From: Billgrantia endophytica
GTDB lineage: Bacteria; Pseudomonadota; Gammaproteobacteria; Pseudomonadales; Halomonadaceae
NCBI RefSeq assembly: GCF_002879615.1
Contig: NZ_PNRF01000027.1
Span: 62,001 to 126,000, forward strand
DNA: 64,000 nt
Direction of reading: 5' to 3'
How positions within the stretch are numbered: position 1 is the first letter of the stretch; every line of letters starts with the position of its first letter. The position numbers were made by a program, and so were the translations under genes. This document shows, piece by piece, positions 1 through 7,638 of the stretch. The notes below the pieces were generated by a model that saw nothing but the letters and a program-made list of their open reading frames with translations, ran no database searches and was not told the origin of the DNA.

Positions 1-894
1 ATGACCGGGCGTTTCTTCTATAACGCCGATGGTGAACTGCTGATCGTGCCGCAGCTCGGCACCCTGCGTTTGCGCACCGAGCTGGGTGAGCTGCAGGTGC
101 AGGGCGGTGAGATCGCCGTGATCCCGCGTGGTATCAAGTTCCAGGTGCGTCTGGCTCAAGGTTCGGACGCGGCCCGCGGCTATATCTGCGAGAACTACGG
201 CAGCCCACTGGAATTGCCGGGCCTCGGCCCCATCGGCGCCAATGGCCTGGCCAACCCGCGGGATTTCCAGAGCCCGGTGGCGACCTACGAGAATCTCACC
301 GGCGACTTCTCGCTGGTGGCCAAGTTCTCCGGTCGCTTCTGGGAAACCCGGCTGGATCACTCGCCGCTGGACGTGGTGGCCTGGCACGGCAACTATGCGC
401 CGTACAAATACAACCTGTCCCACTTCAACACCATCAACACGGTGAGCTTCGACCATCCCGACCCGTCGATCTTCACCGTGCTGACCTCGGCCTCCGACAC
501 CCCGGGAATGGCCAACCTGGACTTCGTGATCTTTCCACCGCGCTGGATGGTGGCCGAGGGCACCTTCCGCCCGCCCTACTTCCATCGCAACCTGATGAGC
601 GAATTCATGGGATTGATTCATGGCGAGTACGATGCCAAGGCGGAAGGCTTTCTGCCAGGCGGCGCCAGCCTGCACAACTGCATGTCGCCCCACGGGCCGG
701 ATGCCGATACCTTCGAGAAGGCCAGTGCCGCCGAACTGACGCCGCAGCGTCTGGACGATACCCTGGCCTTCATGTTCGAGAGCCGCTACGTCTACCATCC
801 GACCGAGGCGGCCCTGAACGCCGACATTCGCCAGCGCGATTACGCCGACGTCTGGTCGACCCTGCGCTCGCACTTCGACCCGAACCAGGCCTGA
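1..894 (+). CDS. hmgA: Homogentisate 1,2-dioxygenase, C-terminal part (cut by window start)
   Basis: This enzyme opens the ring of homogentisate to maleylacetoacetate with a non-heme Fe(II) centre in the cytoplasm. The iron ligand triad is visible: His195 and Glu201 in [13 protein letters not shown] and His231 in MSPHGPD, with the 6- and 30-residue spacings of the family. The 297 visible residues are about two thirds of the usual 430-440, so the ATG at base 1 is an internal methionine and the true start lies upstream of the window. It is followed by fahA after 60 bp and then maiA, the complete lower homogentisate pathway in one direction, presumably one operon. Identification is firm. Confidence 0.97.
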   Translation: MTGRFFYNADGELLIVPQLGTLRLRTELGELQVQGGEIAVIPRGIKFQVRLAQGSDAARGYICENYGSPLELPGLGPIGANGLANPRDFQSPVATYENLTGDFSLVAKFSGRFWETRLDHSPLDVVAWHGNYAPYKYNLSHFNTINTVSFDHPDPSIFTVLTSASDTPGMANLDFVIFPPRWMVAEGTFRPPYFHRNLMSEFMGLIHGEYDAKAEGFLPGGASLHNCMSPHGPDADTFEKASAAELTPQRLDDTLAFMFESRYVYHPTEAALNADIRQRDYADVWSTLRSHFDPNQA

Positions 895-954
895 TACCGC
901 AGAACGCCGTAATCGGATTCACGTCGACCCCCTGACGACAAGGATTGAACGACT

Positions 955-1974
955 ATGAAACTCGCCACACTCAAGAACGGCCGCGACGGCGAACTGATCG
1001 TGGTCTCCCGCGACCTGGCCCGGGCCGTGCGTGCCACCGACATCGCCCCCACCCTGCAGCAGGCGATCGAGAACTGGGACGCGCTCGCCCCCAGGCTGGA
1101 AGCCCTCTACGCCCGGCTCAACGACGACCAGGCCAAGGGCGCCTTCGACCTCGACCAGAGCAAGCTGCACTCGCCGCTGCCGCGCAGCTATCACTGGGCC
1201 GACGGTTCCGCCTACCTCAACCACGTCAAGCTGGTGCGCCAGGCGCGCAACGCCGAGATGCCCGAAACCTTCTGGACCGACCCGCTGATGTACCAGGGTG
1301 GCGGCGACCGTTTCCTGGCCCCCACCGAGGACATCGAGGCGGTCAGCGAGGAGCACGGCATCGACTTCGAGGGCGAGATCGCGGTGATCACCGACGACGT
1401 GCCCATGGCAGTGACGCCGGAGCAGGCCGCCGGCCACATCAAGCTGATCATGCTGGTCAACGACGTCAGCCTGCGCGGCCTGATTCCCGGCGAGCTGGCC
1501 AAGGGCTTCGGCTTCTTCCAGGCCAAGCCGGCCTCCAGCTTCTCGCCGGTCTGCGTGACGCCTGACGAGCTGGGTGACGCCTGGCGGGAGGGTCGCGTCC
1601 ACCTGCCGCTCACCGTGCACCTCAACGGCGAGGCGTTCGGCGAGCCGGAAGCCGGCCCCGACATGGTCTTCAGCTTCCCGCAGCTCGTCGCCCATGCGGC
1701 CCGGACCCGTTACCTGGGTGCCGGCGCCGTGGTCGGCTCGGGTACCGTCTCCAACCCCGACCCCGACGGCGGCCCCGGCAAGCCGATCGCCGATGGCGGC
1801 GTGGGCTACAGCTGCCTGGCCGAGGTACGCATGGTCGAGCAGATCCTGCACGGCCAGGCCAAGACCTCCTTCATGCGCTTCGGCGACCGGGTGCGCATCG
1901 AGATGTTCGACCGTAACGGCAAGAGTCTCTTCGGTGCCATCGACCAGCAGGTGGTGAAGTACCAGCCCAAATAA
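955..1974 (+). CDS. fahA: Fumarylacetoacetate hydrolase family protein (fumarylacetoacetase)
   Basis: It would hydrolyse fumarylacetoacetate to fumarate and acetoacetate, the last step of tyrosine and homogentisate degradation. The 339-aa protein has the FAH fold with the metal-binding residues Glu139 and Glu141 (FEGEIAVI) and Asp170 (VNDVSLRG), and the GFFQAKPASSFSP segment near residues 187-199. It is shorter than eukaryotic FAH (about 420 aa), as is common for bacterial members. It sits between hmgA and maiA with 30 bp to maiA, which fixes the pathway. FAH-family proteins vary in substrate, so the specific reaction rests on this context. Confidence 0.93.
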   Translation: MKLATLKNGRDGELIVVSRDLARAVRATDIAPTLQQAIENWDALAPRLEALYARLNDDQAKGAFDLDQSKLHSPLPRSYHWADGSAYLNHVKLVRQARNAEMPETFWTDPLMYQGGGDRFLAPTEDIEAVSEEHGIDFEGEIAVITDDVPMAVTPEQAAGHIKLIMLVNDVSLRGLIPGELAKGFGFFQAKPASSFSPVCVTPDELGDAWREGRVHLPLTVHLNGEAFGEPEAGPDMVFSFPQLVAHAARTRYLGAGAVVGSGTVSNPDPDGGPGKPIADGGVGYSCLAEVRMVEQILHGQAKTSFMRFGDRVRIEMFDRNGKSLFGAIDQQVVKYQPK

Positions 1975-2004
1975 GCAAACCCAAGCAACCAGCGGAGAAA
2001 AACG

Positions 2005-2649
2005 ATGACGACGCTATACGGTTATTTCCGCTCGTCGGCGGCGTATCGGGTGCGCATCGCGCTCAACCTCAAGGGGCTGGACTACGCCCAGGTGCCGGTC
2101 AATCTGGTCAAGGGCGAACAGCGCTTTGATGCGAATCTCGCCCGCAATCCCCAGGGGCTGGTGCCGGTACTCGAGACCGACGAAGGCGTCCGGCTGGCCC
2201 AGTCGCTGGCGATCTGCGAATACCTCGACGAGCGCCACCCCGAGCCGGCACTGCTGCCGGCCGACGCCGAAGGCCGCGCCCGGGTACGCTCGCTGGCGCA
2301 GCTCGTCGCCTGCGAGATCCACCCGCTCAACAACCTCAAGGTGCTCAAGTATCTGGTCCACGAACTGAAGCTGGACGACGACGCCAAGCTGGCGTGGTAT
2401 CGCCACTGGATCGCCGAGGGCTTCACCGCCCTGGAGGCGCGGCTGGCGGGCGAAGCCGCCACCGGTGTGTTCTGCCACGGCGACACGCCCACCCTGGCGG
2501 ACCTTTGCCTGGTGCCCCAGGTATTCAACGCCGAGCGCTTCGAGTGCGACCTCGCGCCATATTCGACGATCCGGCGCATCACCGAACGCTGCCGCAGCCT
2601 GAAAGCCTTCGCCGAGGCCGCCCCGGGCGAGCAGCCGGACGCGGGGTGA
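2005..2649 (+). CDS. maiA: Maleylacetoacetate isomerase (zeta-class GST)
   Basis: It isomerises maleylacetoacetate to fumarylacetoacetate using glutathione, bridging HmgA and FahA. The 214-aa protein has the GST thioredoxin-like N-domain with the zeta signature (RSSAAYRVRIALNLKG, residues 9-24; the Ser pair activates the glutathione thiol) and an all-helical C-domain with NNLKVLKYL. An AGCGGAGA ribosome site lies just upstream of the ATG. It is the last gene of the hmgA-fahA-maiA set; gshB, which makes glutathione, is also in this window at 19.3 kb. Confidence 0.95.
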   Translation: MTTLYGYFRSSAAYRVRIALNLKGLDYAQVPVNLVKGEQRFDANLARNPQGLVPVLETDEGVRLAQSLAICEYLDERHPEPALLPADAEGRARVRSLAQLVACEIHPLNNLKVLKYLVHELKLDDDAKLAWYRHWIAEGFTALEARLAGEAATGVFCHGDTPTLADLCLVPQVFNAERFECDLAPYSTIRRITERCRSLKAFAEAAPGEQPDAG

Positions 2650-2685
2650 GCAACGCCGGGACATTTAGGCTATATTAAGCAGGCT

Positions 2686-2751
2686 AACGACTAGCGGGTG
2701 CCGCTCTCCATGCTCGGGTCCGAGCCGGGGGAGCGGCGCCCGCTGGTCGTT
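2686..2751 (+). terminator. Long nested stem-loop between maiA and the Bcr/CflA gene
   Basis: Two 21-nt arms (2686-2706 and 2731-2751) pair along their whole length, with two G-U wobbles as RNA, and enclose a second small GC hairpin (2712-2725). It ends 26 bp before the GTG start of the transporter. It may end the hmg operon transcript or act as a leader structure for the transporter; there is only a weak T-rich stretch (TCGTTGTTCGTCTT) after it. The pairing is directly visible; the role is inferred. Confidence 0.55.
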
Positions 2752-2777
2752 GTTCGTCTTCCCGAGGAGAGCTCGAT

Positions 2778-3998
2778 GTGCTGAGGCTGAAGTCCCCTGC
2801 CACGGTGGTAACACTGGCGGCACTGACCGCGCTGGGTCCGCTGGCCACCGACATGTACCTGCCCGCCATGCCGGCCATGGCCGAGGCGCTCGACACCGGC
2901 CCCGATCAGGTGCAGCTGACGCTGAGCCTCTATATGGCCGGCTTCGCCATGGCCCAGCTCCTGTACGGCCCGCTTTCCGACCGCTTTGGCCGCAAGCCGG
3001 TCATGGTGGTCGGCATCGGCCTGTTCCTGGTCGCCAGCCTGCTGTGCGCCTTCGCCCCCACCATCGAGTGGCTGCTGGCGGGACGCTTTCTGCAGGCCCT
3101 GGGCGGTGCCGCCGGACCGGTGCTGGGGCGAGCCGCGGTGCGTGACATACACGGCCCCATCGAGGCCGGGCGCATCCTCTCCTACATGGCCAGTACCATG
3201 GCACTGGCCCCGGCGCTGGCGCCCATCGTCGGGGCCGGTCTTCTGCTCATGTTCGGCTGGGAGTCGATCTTCATCCTGCTGGCGGTGTATGCCGCGGTGA
3301 TGCTGCCTTTATTGATCCTGGCGCTGCCGGAACCGCTGCCCCTCGACCGGCGCCAATCGATTCACCCGGCGGCCATACTCGCCAACTTTCGCATGTTGCT
3401 CGGCCAGCGCAGCTTCATGGGTTATACCCTGACCAACGCCGCCGCCTTCTCGGGCCTGTTCGCCTATCTCTCCGGCTCGTCGTTCGTGCTGATCGAGTTT
3501 CTCGGCGTTTCTCCCTTCCAGTACGGCCTGTTCTTCACCGTGATCGTGGTGGGATTCTTCACCGGCACCCTGCTCAGCGGCCGCTACAGCCACCGGCTGG
3601 GACGCGACCGGCTGGTTCATCGGGCCACCCTGATGTGCGCCCTGGGCGGCGGCATCATGGCCCTGCTGGCGCTGGCCGGCGTGTTCCATGCGGCAGCCGT
3701 GGTTGGCCCTCATATCCTGTTCATGGTCGGTGTGGGCATCCTGATGCCCCAGACCATGTCCGGCGCCTTGGCGCCCAACCCCCAGTGCGCCGGTGCGGCA
3801 TCCTCGCTATTCGGCTTCCTGCAGATGACCATCGCCGCCGTCGTCGGTGCCGCCGTGGGCCAGATGCATGACGGAACCTCGCGCACCATGGCGGTGGTCG
3901 TCGCGCTGGGCGGGCTGCTCGCCGTGGCTGGCTACCTGTGCCTGGTGAGGCCGGCCCAACGGGCGGCGGCAACCGACCCGGCACGACAGGAAACCTGA
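2778..3998 (+). CDS. Bcr/CflA-family MFS drug efflux transporter
   Basis: This is an inner-membrane proton-driven exporter of the DHA1 Bcr/CflA group, with about 12 membrane helices in 406 aa. The family features are the N-terminal TDMYLPAMP motif (residues 24-32), the MFS loop motif GPLSDRFGRKP after helix 2, and the RFLQALGGAAGPVLGRA segment of helix 4. The start is GTG at 2778: a GAGGAG ribosome site lies 8 bp upstream, and the overlapping ATG at 2776 runs into a stop after two codons. Only 3 bp separate it from the next MFS gene, so the two are probably co-transcribed. The exported substrate cannot be read from sequence. Confidence 0.92.
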   Translation: MLRLKSPATVVTLAALTALGPLATDMYLPAMPAMAEALDTGPDQVQLTLSLYMAGFAMAQLLYGPLSDRFGRKPVMVVGIGLFLVASLLCAFAPTIEWLLAGRFLQALGGAAGPVLGRAAVRDIHGPIEAGRILSYMASTMALAPALAPIVGAGLLLMFGWESIFILLAVYAAVMLPLLILALPEPLPLDRRQSIHPAAILANFRMLLGQRSFMGYTLTNAAAFSGLFAYLSGSSFVLIEFLGVSPFQYGLFFTVIVVGFFTGTLLSGRYSHRLGRDRLVHRATLMCALGGGIMALLALAGVFHAAAVVGPHILFMVGVGILMPQTMSGALAPNPQCAGAASSLFGFLQMTIAAVVGAAVGQMHDGTSRTMAVVVALGGLLAVAGYLCLVRPAQRAAATDPARQET

Positions 3999-4001
3999 CG
4001 C

Positions 4002-5204
4002 ATGGTGACGCCCTCTCGACGGATCATTCTGCTGCTGGCCCTGGCGGGTTTCGCCAGCATGGCCTCCATGCGGGTCACCGATGCCATGCTGCCGGCACTG
4101 TCGCTCGCCTTCGAACGCCCGGTGGCCGACGTGGCGCAGAACATCACCTTCTTCGCCATCGCCTATGGCCTGATGCAGCTCTGCTATGGCCCTCTGGGCG
4201 ACCGCCACGGCACCCTCCGGGTCATCGGGCTGGCAACGGTGGCCTGCGCACTGGGCGCACTGGGCTCGGCTCTGTCCGGTTCGCTGTCGATGCTGCTGGT
4301 GTTCCGCACCCTGACCGGTGCCACGGCAGCGGCGATCATCCCGCTCTCCATGGCCTGGGTGGGGGACAACGTGTCCTATGACCAGCGCCAGGTCACCCTG
4401 GCCCACATGCTGTCGGGTGCCGTCATGGGCCTGATCACGGGTCAGGTGCTCGGTGGCTTGCTGGCCGATACCCTGGGCTGGCAGGCCGCCTTCTTCCTGC
4501 TGACCGCCCTGTTCCTGCTGGCAGGGGCTCTGCTGCTGTCGACGCTTCATCGCCAGCCTGGCCTGTCGCCCCTCGGGGCGGAGCAGGGCGAGGTCGCCTT
4601 CGTGTCGCGGTTGCGCGATATCCTGCTCATCGCCCGCGCCCGGCGCATCCTGGCGCTGGTGTTTCTCGAGGGCATCGCCGCCTTCGGTGCCCTGGCCTTC
4701 GCCGCCAGTCATCTGTATGAACGGCTTGGCGTATCGCTGACCCAGGCCGGGCTGATGGTGGCGCTGTTCGGCGTGGGCGGGCTGATTTTCGCCGCTCTCG
4801 CCAGGCCGATGGTGGCCCGCCTGGGCGAACCGGGCCTGGCCGCCGGGGGCGGCCTGCTGATGGGAGTCGGCTTCATCGGGCTGGCCGTGGCCCAGCAGCC
4901 GGTATCGGCCACCGCCGGTGCCTTTGCCGCCGGCCTGGGCTTCTACATGATGCACAGCACCCTGCAGATCAACGCCACGCAGATGGCCCCCGCGGCTCGC
5001 GGTACGGCCATGGCCGTGTTCGCCGGTTGCCTGTTCCTCGGCCAGTCGGTGGGGGTCAGCCTCGGCGGGCTGGTGCTGCGCCTGGCGAATAGCCTATGGC
5101 TGCTGGCCGGGGCCGGAGTGTGGCTGCTGGTCCTGGGGCTGGCCTTCGCCTGGCTGCTGCGCCAGTGGCGGGGCGAGCGGACCACGGCCACCGCGCAGTC
5201 ATAG
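4002..5204 (+). CDS. MFS transporter
   Basis: A 400-aa major facilitator protein with about 12 hydrophobic helices. The helix 2-3 loop GPLGDRHGTLRVIG is a degenerate form of the MFS GxxxDRxGRR motif. It follows the Bcr/CflA gene by 3 bp and appears translationally coupled to it. The two are not close duplicates: the N-termini and loop motifs differ. It resembles the YnfM/AraJ-like sugar or drug efflux group, but the substrate is unknown. It may work with the preceding transporter as an export pair, an idea based only on the shared operon. Confidence 0.85.
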   Translation: MVTPSRRIILLLALAGFASMASMRVTDAMLPALSLAFERPVADVAQNITFFAIAYGLMQLCYGPLGDRHGTLRVIGLATVACALGALGSALSGSLSMLLVFRTLTGATAAAIIPLSMAWVGDNVSYDQRQVTLAHMLSGAVMGLITGQVLGGLLADTLGWQAAFFLLTALFLLAGALLLSTLHRQPGLSPLGAEQGEVAFVSRLRDILLIARARRILALVFLEGIAAFGALAFAASHLYERLGVSLTQAGLMVALFGVGGLIFAALARPMVARLGEPGLAAGGGLLMGVGFIGLAVAQQPVSATAGAFAAGLGFYMMHSTLQINATQMAPAARGTAMAVFAGCLFLGQSVGVSLGGLVLRLANSLWLLAGAGVWLLVLGLAFAWLLRQWRGERTTATAQS

Positions 5205-5215
5205 CCCCCCGACCA

Positions 5216-5593
5216 TCAGTCGCTCCTGAAGCCAGCGACCCAGCGCATGGCCTCTTCCAGCTCCCCAGCGTGGAAGACCCGCGCCTCGAGCTGGGGGAAC
5301 AGCTTGTCGGCAAGCCGGGTCGTGGTCTCGATCCAGCGCTTGTCGGCGATCACCGCGGCGCGCTTGAAGCGGTGGTACTCACCCAGCTTGCTCAGGGCGT
5401 AGGCCAGGTCGCGCTGCACGGCGCCGGCCGTCATGTGGTCGAATTCCGTCATGTCGGCCAGCACGCCGATATGTTCGTTGTGCTCGAGCTTCGCCTCGAT
5501 CTCGGGAATCAACGCGTCGTAATCCTCGCCGCGCAGCGTGCCCGATATGCGGAACGCCGCCACGTACTCGGGGGCCGGTAGAATCTCTATCAT
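5216..5593 (-). CDS. SpoIIAA-like (STAS/SEC14-type) domain protein
   Basis: A 125-aa cytoplasmic protein starting MIEILPAPE. The start at 5593 is chosen because GGAGG lies 7 bp upstream; the open frame runs further upstream, but the extra residues look untranslated (CRKKKTRMQPGRHGG). The layout matches the SpoIIAA-like family: an early beta-strand region with FRISGTLRGEDYDALIPEIEA, a central EHIGVLADMTEF, then FKRAAVIADKRW and a C-terminal FHAGELEEAMRWV. Family members are small stress-associated or lipid-binding-like proteins without an established reaction. It may share a transcript with the DUF1127 gene upstream on the same strand. Confidence 0.8.
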   Translation of the reverse strand: MIEILPAPEYVAAFRISGTLRGEDYDALIPEIEAKLEHNEHIGVLADMTEFDHMTAGAVQRDLAYALSKLGEYHRFKRAAVIADKRWIETTTRLADKLFPQLEARVFHAGELEEAMRWVAGFRSD

Positions 5594-5683
5594 CGTCTTT
5601 CCTCCATGTCTGCCCGGTTGCATCCTTGTCTTCTTCTTACGGCAGTATGGACCAGCGCGGGTTCCCGGCAACAAGCCGGTGAA

Positions 5684-5848
5684 TCATTGCCAGAGCGGCT
5701 TGCATACCTCGCGCTCGGCCGTGGCCCGGTCGATTCCGATGTCAGCCAACAGGTGGTCGTCGAGGTGGCGCAGTTGGCGCCGCGAGCGATGGCGTTGCTG
5801 CTGGGCCTTGAGCCAATGGAGCAGGTGCAAAAGGCGTTCGAGGGTCAT
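5684..5848 (-). CDS. DUF1127 (YjiS-like) small protein, 54 aa
   Basis: A short arginine-rich protein beginning MTLERLLHLLHWLK. Its C-terminal half carries the DUF1127 signature LRHLDDHLLADIGIDRATAE followed by EREVCKPLWQ and a TGA stop. An AGGAG ribosome site lies 8 bp before the ATG at 5848. DUF1127 proteins are 45-70 aa; some have been linked to RNA binding and to phosphate, carbon or arginine metabolism in alphaproteobacteria, but none is known for this subtype. It is divergent from the MocR regulator across a gap holding symmetric repeats, so it is the likely regulated target. Confidence 0.85.
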   Translation of the reverse strand: MTLERLLHLLHWLKAQQQRHRSRRQLRHLDDHLLADIGIDRATAEREVCKPLWQ

Positions 5849-5901
5849 GTCGGCATCTCCTGTCGGTGCGCTCTGACAGGCTATGGCCGTTCATGGATTC
5901 A

Positions 5902-5984
5902 ATACAGATTCAGAGATACAATAATTTTTCGGTACAGATAGGGCTATCCTGCTTCTGTATCGTGCGATTTCGCATCATCTGTAT
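5902..5984. promoter_or_regulatory. Probable MocR operator: four symmetric TACAGA/TCTGTA repeats
   Basis: The AT-rich gap between the DUF1127 gene and the MocR regulator holds four copies of one half-site. TACAGA occurs at 5903 and 5933 on the plus strand, and its complement TCTGTA at 5954 and 5978; the outer pair extends to ATACAGAT and ATCTGTAT. The 2+2 inverted layout in a divergent promoter is what a dimeric GntR-type regulator would bind. The repeats are seen; the regulator assignment is inferred from adjacency. Confidence 0.6.
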
Positions 5985-6013
5985 CAAATAAAAGCTCATC
6001 CCCCGGATCTGTC

Positions 6014-7444
6014 ATGAAACGTTACGATCAAGTGGCGCAGGCCCTCACCCAGCGCATCGAACAGGGCCAGTATCGCACCGGCGACCGGCTACCCTCCGTG
6101 CGCGCCCTGTGCCGCGAACTCGGTGTGAGTATTTCCACGGTGCAGGAGGCCTATCACCGCCTGGAGGCTTCGGGGCTGGTCGAGGCACGCCCCCGCTCGG
6201 GCTACTACGTGCAGCCCAGGCCGACCCCGAACGTGCTGCCGAAGGTGTCACGCCCCGCCCAGCGCCCACTGGACGTTTCCCAGTGGGATCAGGTCCTGGA
6301 GCTGGTGGCACGCTCACCCGAGGAGGACCGCCTGCTGATGCTGGGGCGTGGCATTCCCGATCTTGCAGCCGCCAGCCTGCGTCCCCTGCAGCGTCAGCTG
6401 GGCACCCTGCACCGGCATGTGGCGGCCCACGGGCTCAACTACGACAGCCTGCAGGGCAGCCTCGCGCTACGCCGCCAGGTCGTGCGGCTGGCCGCCAAGT
6501 CGGGCAGCCTGCTGCATCCCGACGACGTGCTCATCACCACCGGTTGCCAGGAAGCGCTTTCGCTCGGCCTGCGCACCCTGACCGAGCCGGGCGACGTGGT
6601 GGCGGTGGACTCGCCGAGCTTCTACGGCACCATGCAGATCCTCAAGGCTCAGAAGCTCAAGGCGCTGGAGATCCCCACCGACCCACGCAGTGGTATCAGC
6701 CTGGAGGCGCTGGAACTGGCGCTAGAGCAGTGGCCTATCAAGGCCATCCAGGTCACGCCCACTTGCAACAACCCGCTCGGCTACACCATGCCCGAGGCGC
6801 AGAAGCGTGCCCTGGTGGCGCTGGCCCAGCGCTTCGACGTGGCCATCGTCGAGGACGATATCTATGGCGACCTCTCGTTCGACACGCCCAGGCCGCGCAC
6901 TCTCAAGAGCTTCGATGACGATGGCCGGGTGCTGCTGTGCAGCGCCTTCTCCAAGACGCTGGTACCGGGGCTTCGGGTCGGCTGGATGGCACCGGGGCGC
7001 TATCGCGACCAGGCCCTGCACATGAAATACGTCTCCACCGGCGCCTCGGCCACGCTGCCGCAGCTGGCGGTGGCCGAATTCGTCCAGCACGGCTACTACG
7101 AGCGCCATCTGCGCGAAATGGTGCGTCAGTACCGCCAGCATCGCGACATCATGATCGACTGGGTGACGCGCTACTTCCCGGCCGGTACCGGTGTCAGCTA
7201 TCCGCAGGGCGGCTTCCTGCTATGGCTGGAGCTGCCGGGCGCCATCGACTGTGTACGCCTCAAGGAGCGCCTGGCAAGCGAGGGGCTGCACATCACGCCG
7301 GGCTCGCTGTTCTCGGCCTCGGGCAAGTTCCGCCACTGCCTGCGCCTGAACTATGCCGCGGCGATGACGCCCGCCATCGAGGCCGGCGTCAGACATGTCG
7401 GCGAGGCGGTAACGGCACTGCTGGGCCAGGAAGCGCCGGCCTGA
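6014..7444 (+). CDS. MocR-family regulator (GntR HTH fused to aminotransferase-like domain)
   Basis: A 476-aa transcription regulator with an N-terminal GntR winged helix (residues 1-70, including GDRLPSVRALCRELGVSIST and VQEAYHRLEASGLV) and a fold-type I PLP aminotransferase-like domain from about residue 95. The PLP-lysine segment is CSAFSKTLVPGLRVGW, and TPTCNNPLGYTM and VEDDIYGDL line the cofactor pocket. MocR proteins sense PLP adducts of amino acids, amines or vitamers and usually control a neighbouring gene; here that is the divergent DUF1127 gene. Its 3' end overlaps the convergent DUF2783 gene by 56 bp. The effector is unknown. Confidence 0.93.
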   Translation: MKRYDQVAQALTQRIEQGQYRTGDRLPSVRALCRELGVSISTVQEAYHRLEASGLVEARPRSGYYVQPRPTPNVLPKVSRPAQRPLDVSQWDQVLELVARSPEEDRLLMLGRGIPDLAAASLRPLQRQLGTLHRHVAAHGLNYDSLQGSLALRRQVVRLAAKSGSLLHPDDVLITTGCQEALSLGLRTLTEPGDVVAVDSPSFYGTMQILKAQKLKALEIPTDPRSGISLEALELALEQWPIKAIQVTPTCNNPLGYTMPEAQKRALVALAQRFDVAIVEDDIYGDLSFDTPRPRTLKSFDDDGRVLLCSAFSKTLVPGLRVGWMAPGRYRDQALHMKYVSTGASATLPQLAVAEFVQHGYYERHLREMVRQYRQHRDIMIDWVTRYFPAGTGVSYPQGGFLLWLELPGAIDCVRLKERLASEGLHITPGSLFSASGKFRHCLRLNYAAAMTPAIEAGVRHVGEAVTALLGQEAPA

Positions 7445-7637
7445 CGTCACCGCCGCCCCGGCGCGCCTCCTCGATGGCCGCCATTACCCGTTCCACGTCG
7501 CCCACCCGGTGAGCCAGCGCCAGCGCCAGCTGGGCGAGAAACAGCCGCTCCTGATCCTCGGGCAGTGCGTCCAGGGTCTCGGCCAGGCGTTCGTAGACCC
7601 GCTCCAGGTCGGCGAAGGGCAGTGTCGTATCGGTCAT
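7389..7637 (-). CDS. DUF2783 small protein, MhaB-like partner of the adjacent monooxygenase
   Basis: An 82-aa protein; the ATG at 7637 directly follows the monooxygenase stop (1-bp gap), so the two are surely coupled. The helical core FADLERVYERLAETLDALPE, then RLFLAQLALALAHRVGDVERVMAAIEEAR, fits DUF2783, a family found beside flavin monooxygenases. In Pseudomonas putida U, 3-hydroxyphenylacetate 6-hydroxylase needs a small coupling protein (MhaB), and this protein has the right size and place. The last 20 or so residues (GGGDVRPALPGPAVPLPPRRHV) are low complexity and lie in the overlap with the MocR gene, so they may be a later extension. Confidence 0.72.
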   Translation of the reverse strand: MTDTTLPFADLERVYERLAETLDALPEDQERLFLAQLALALAHRVGDVERVMAAIEEARRGGGDVRPALPGPAVPLPPRRHV

Positions 7638-7638
7638 C

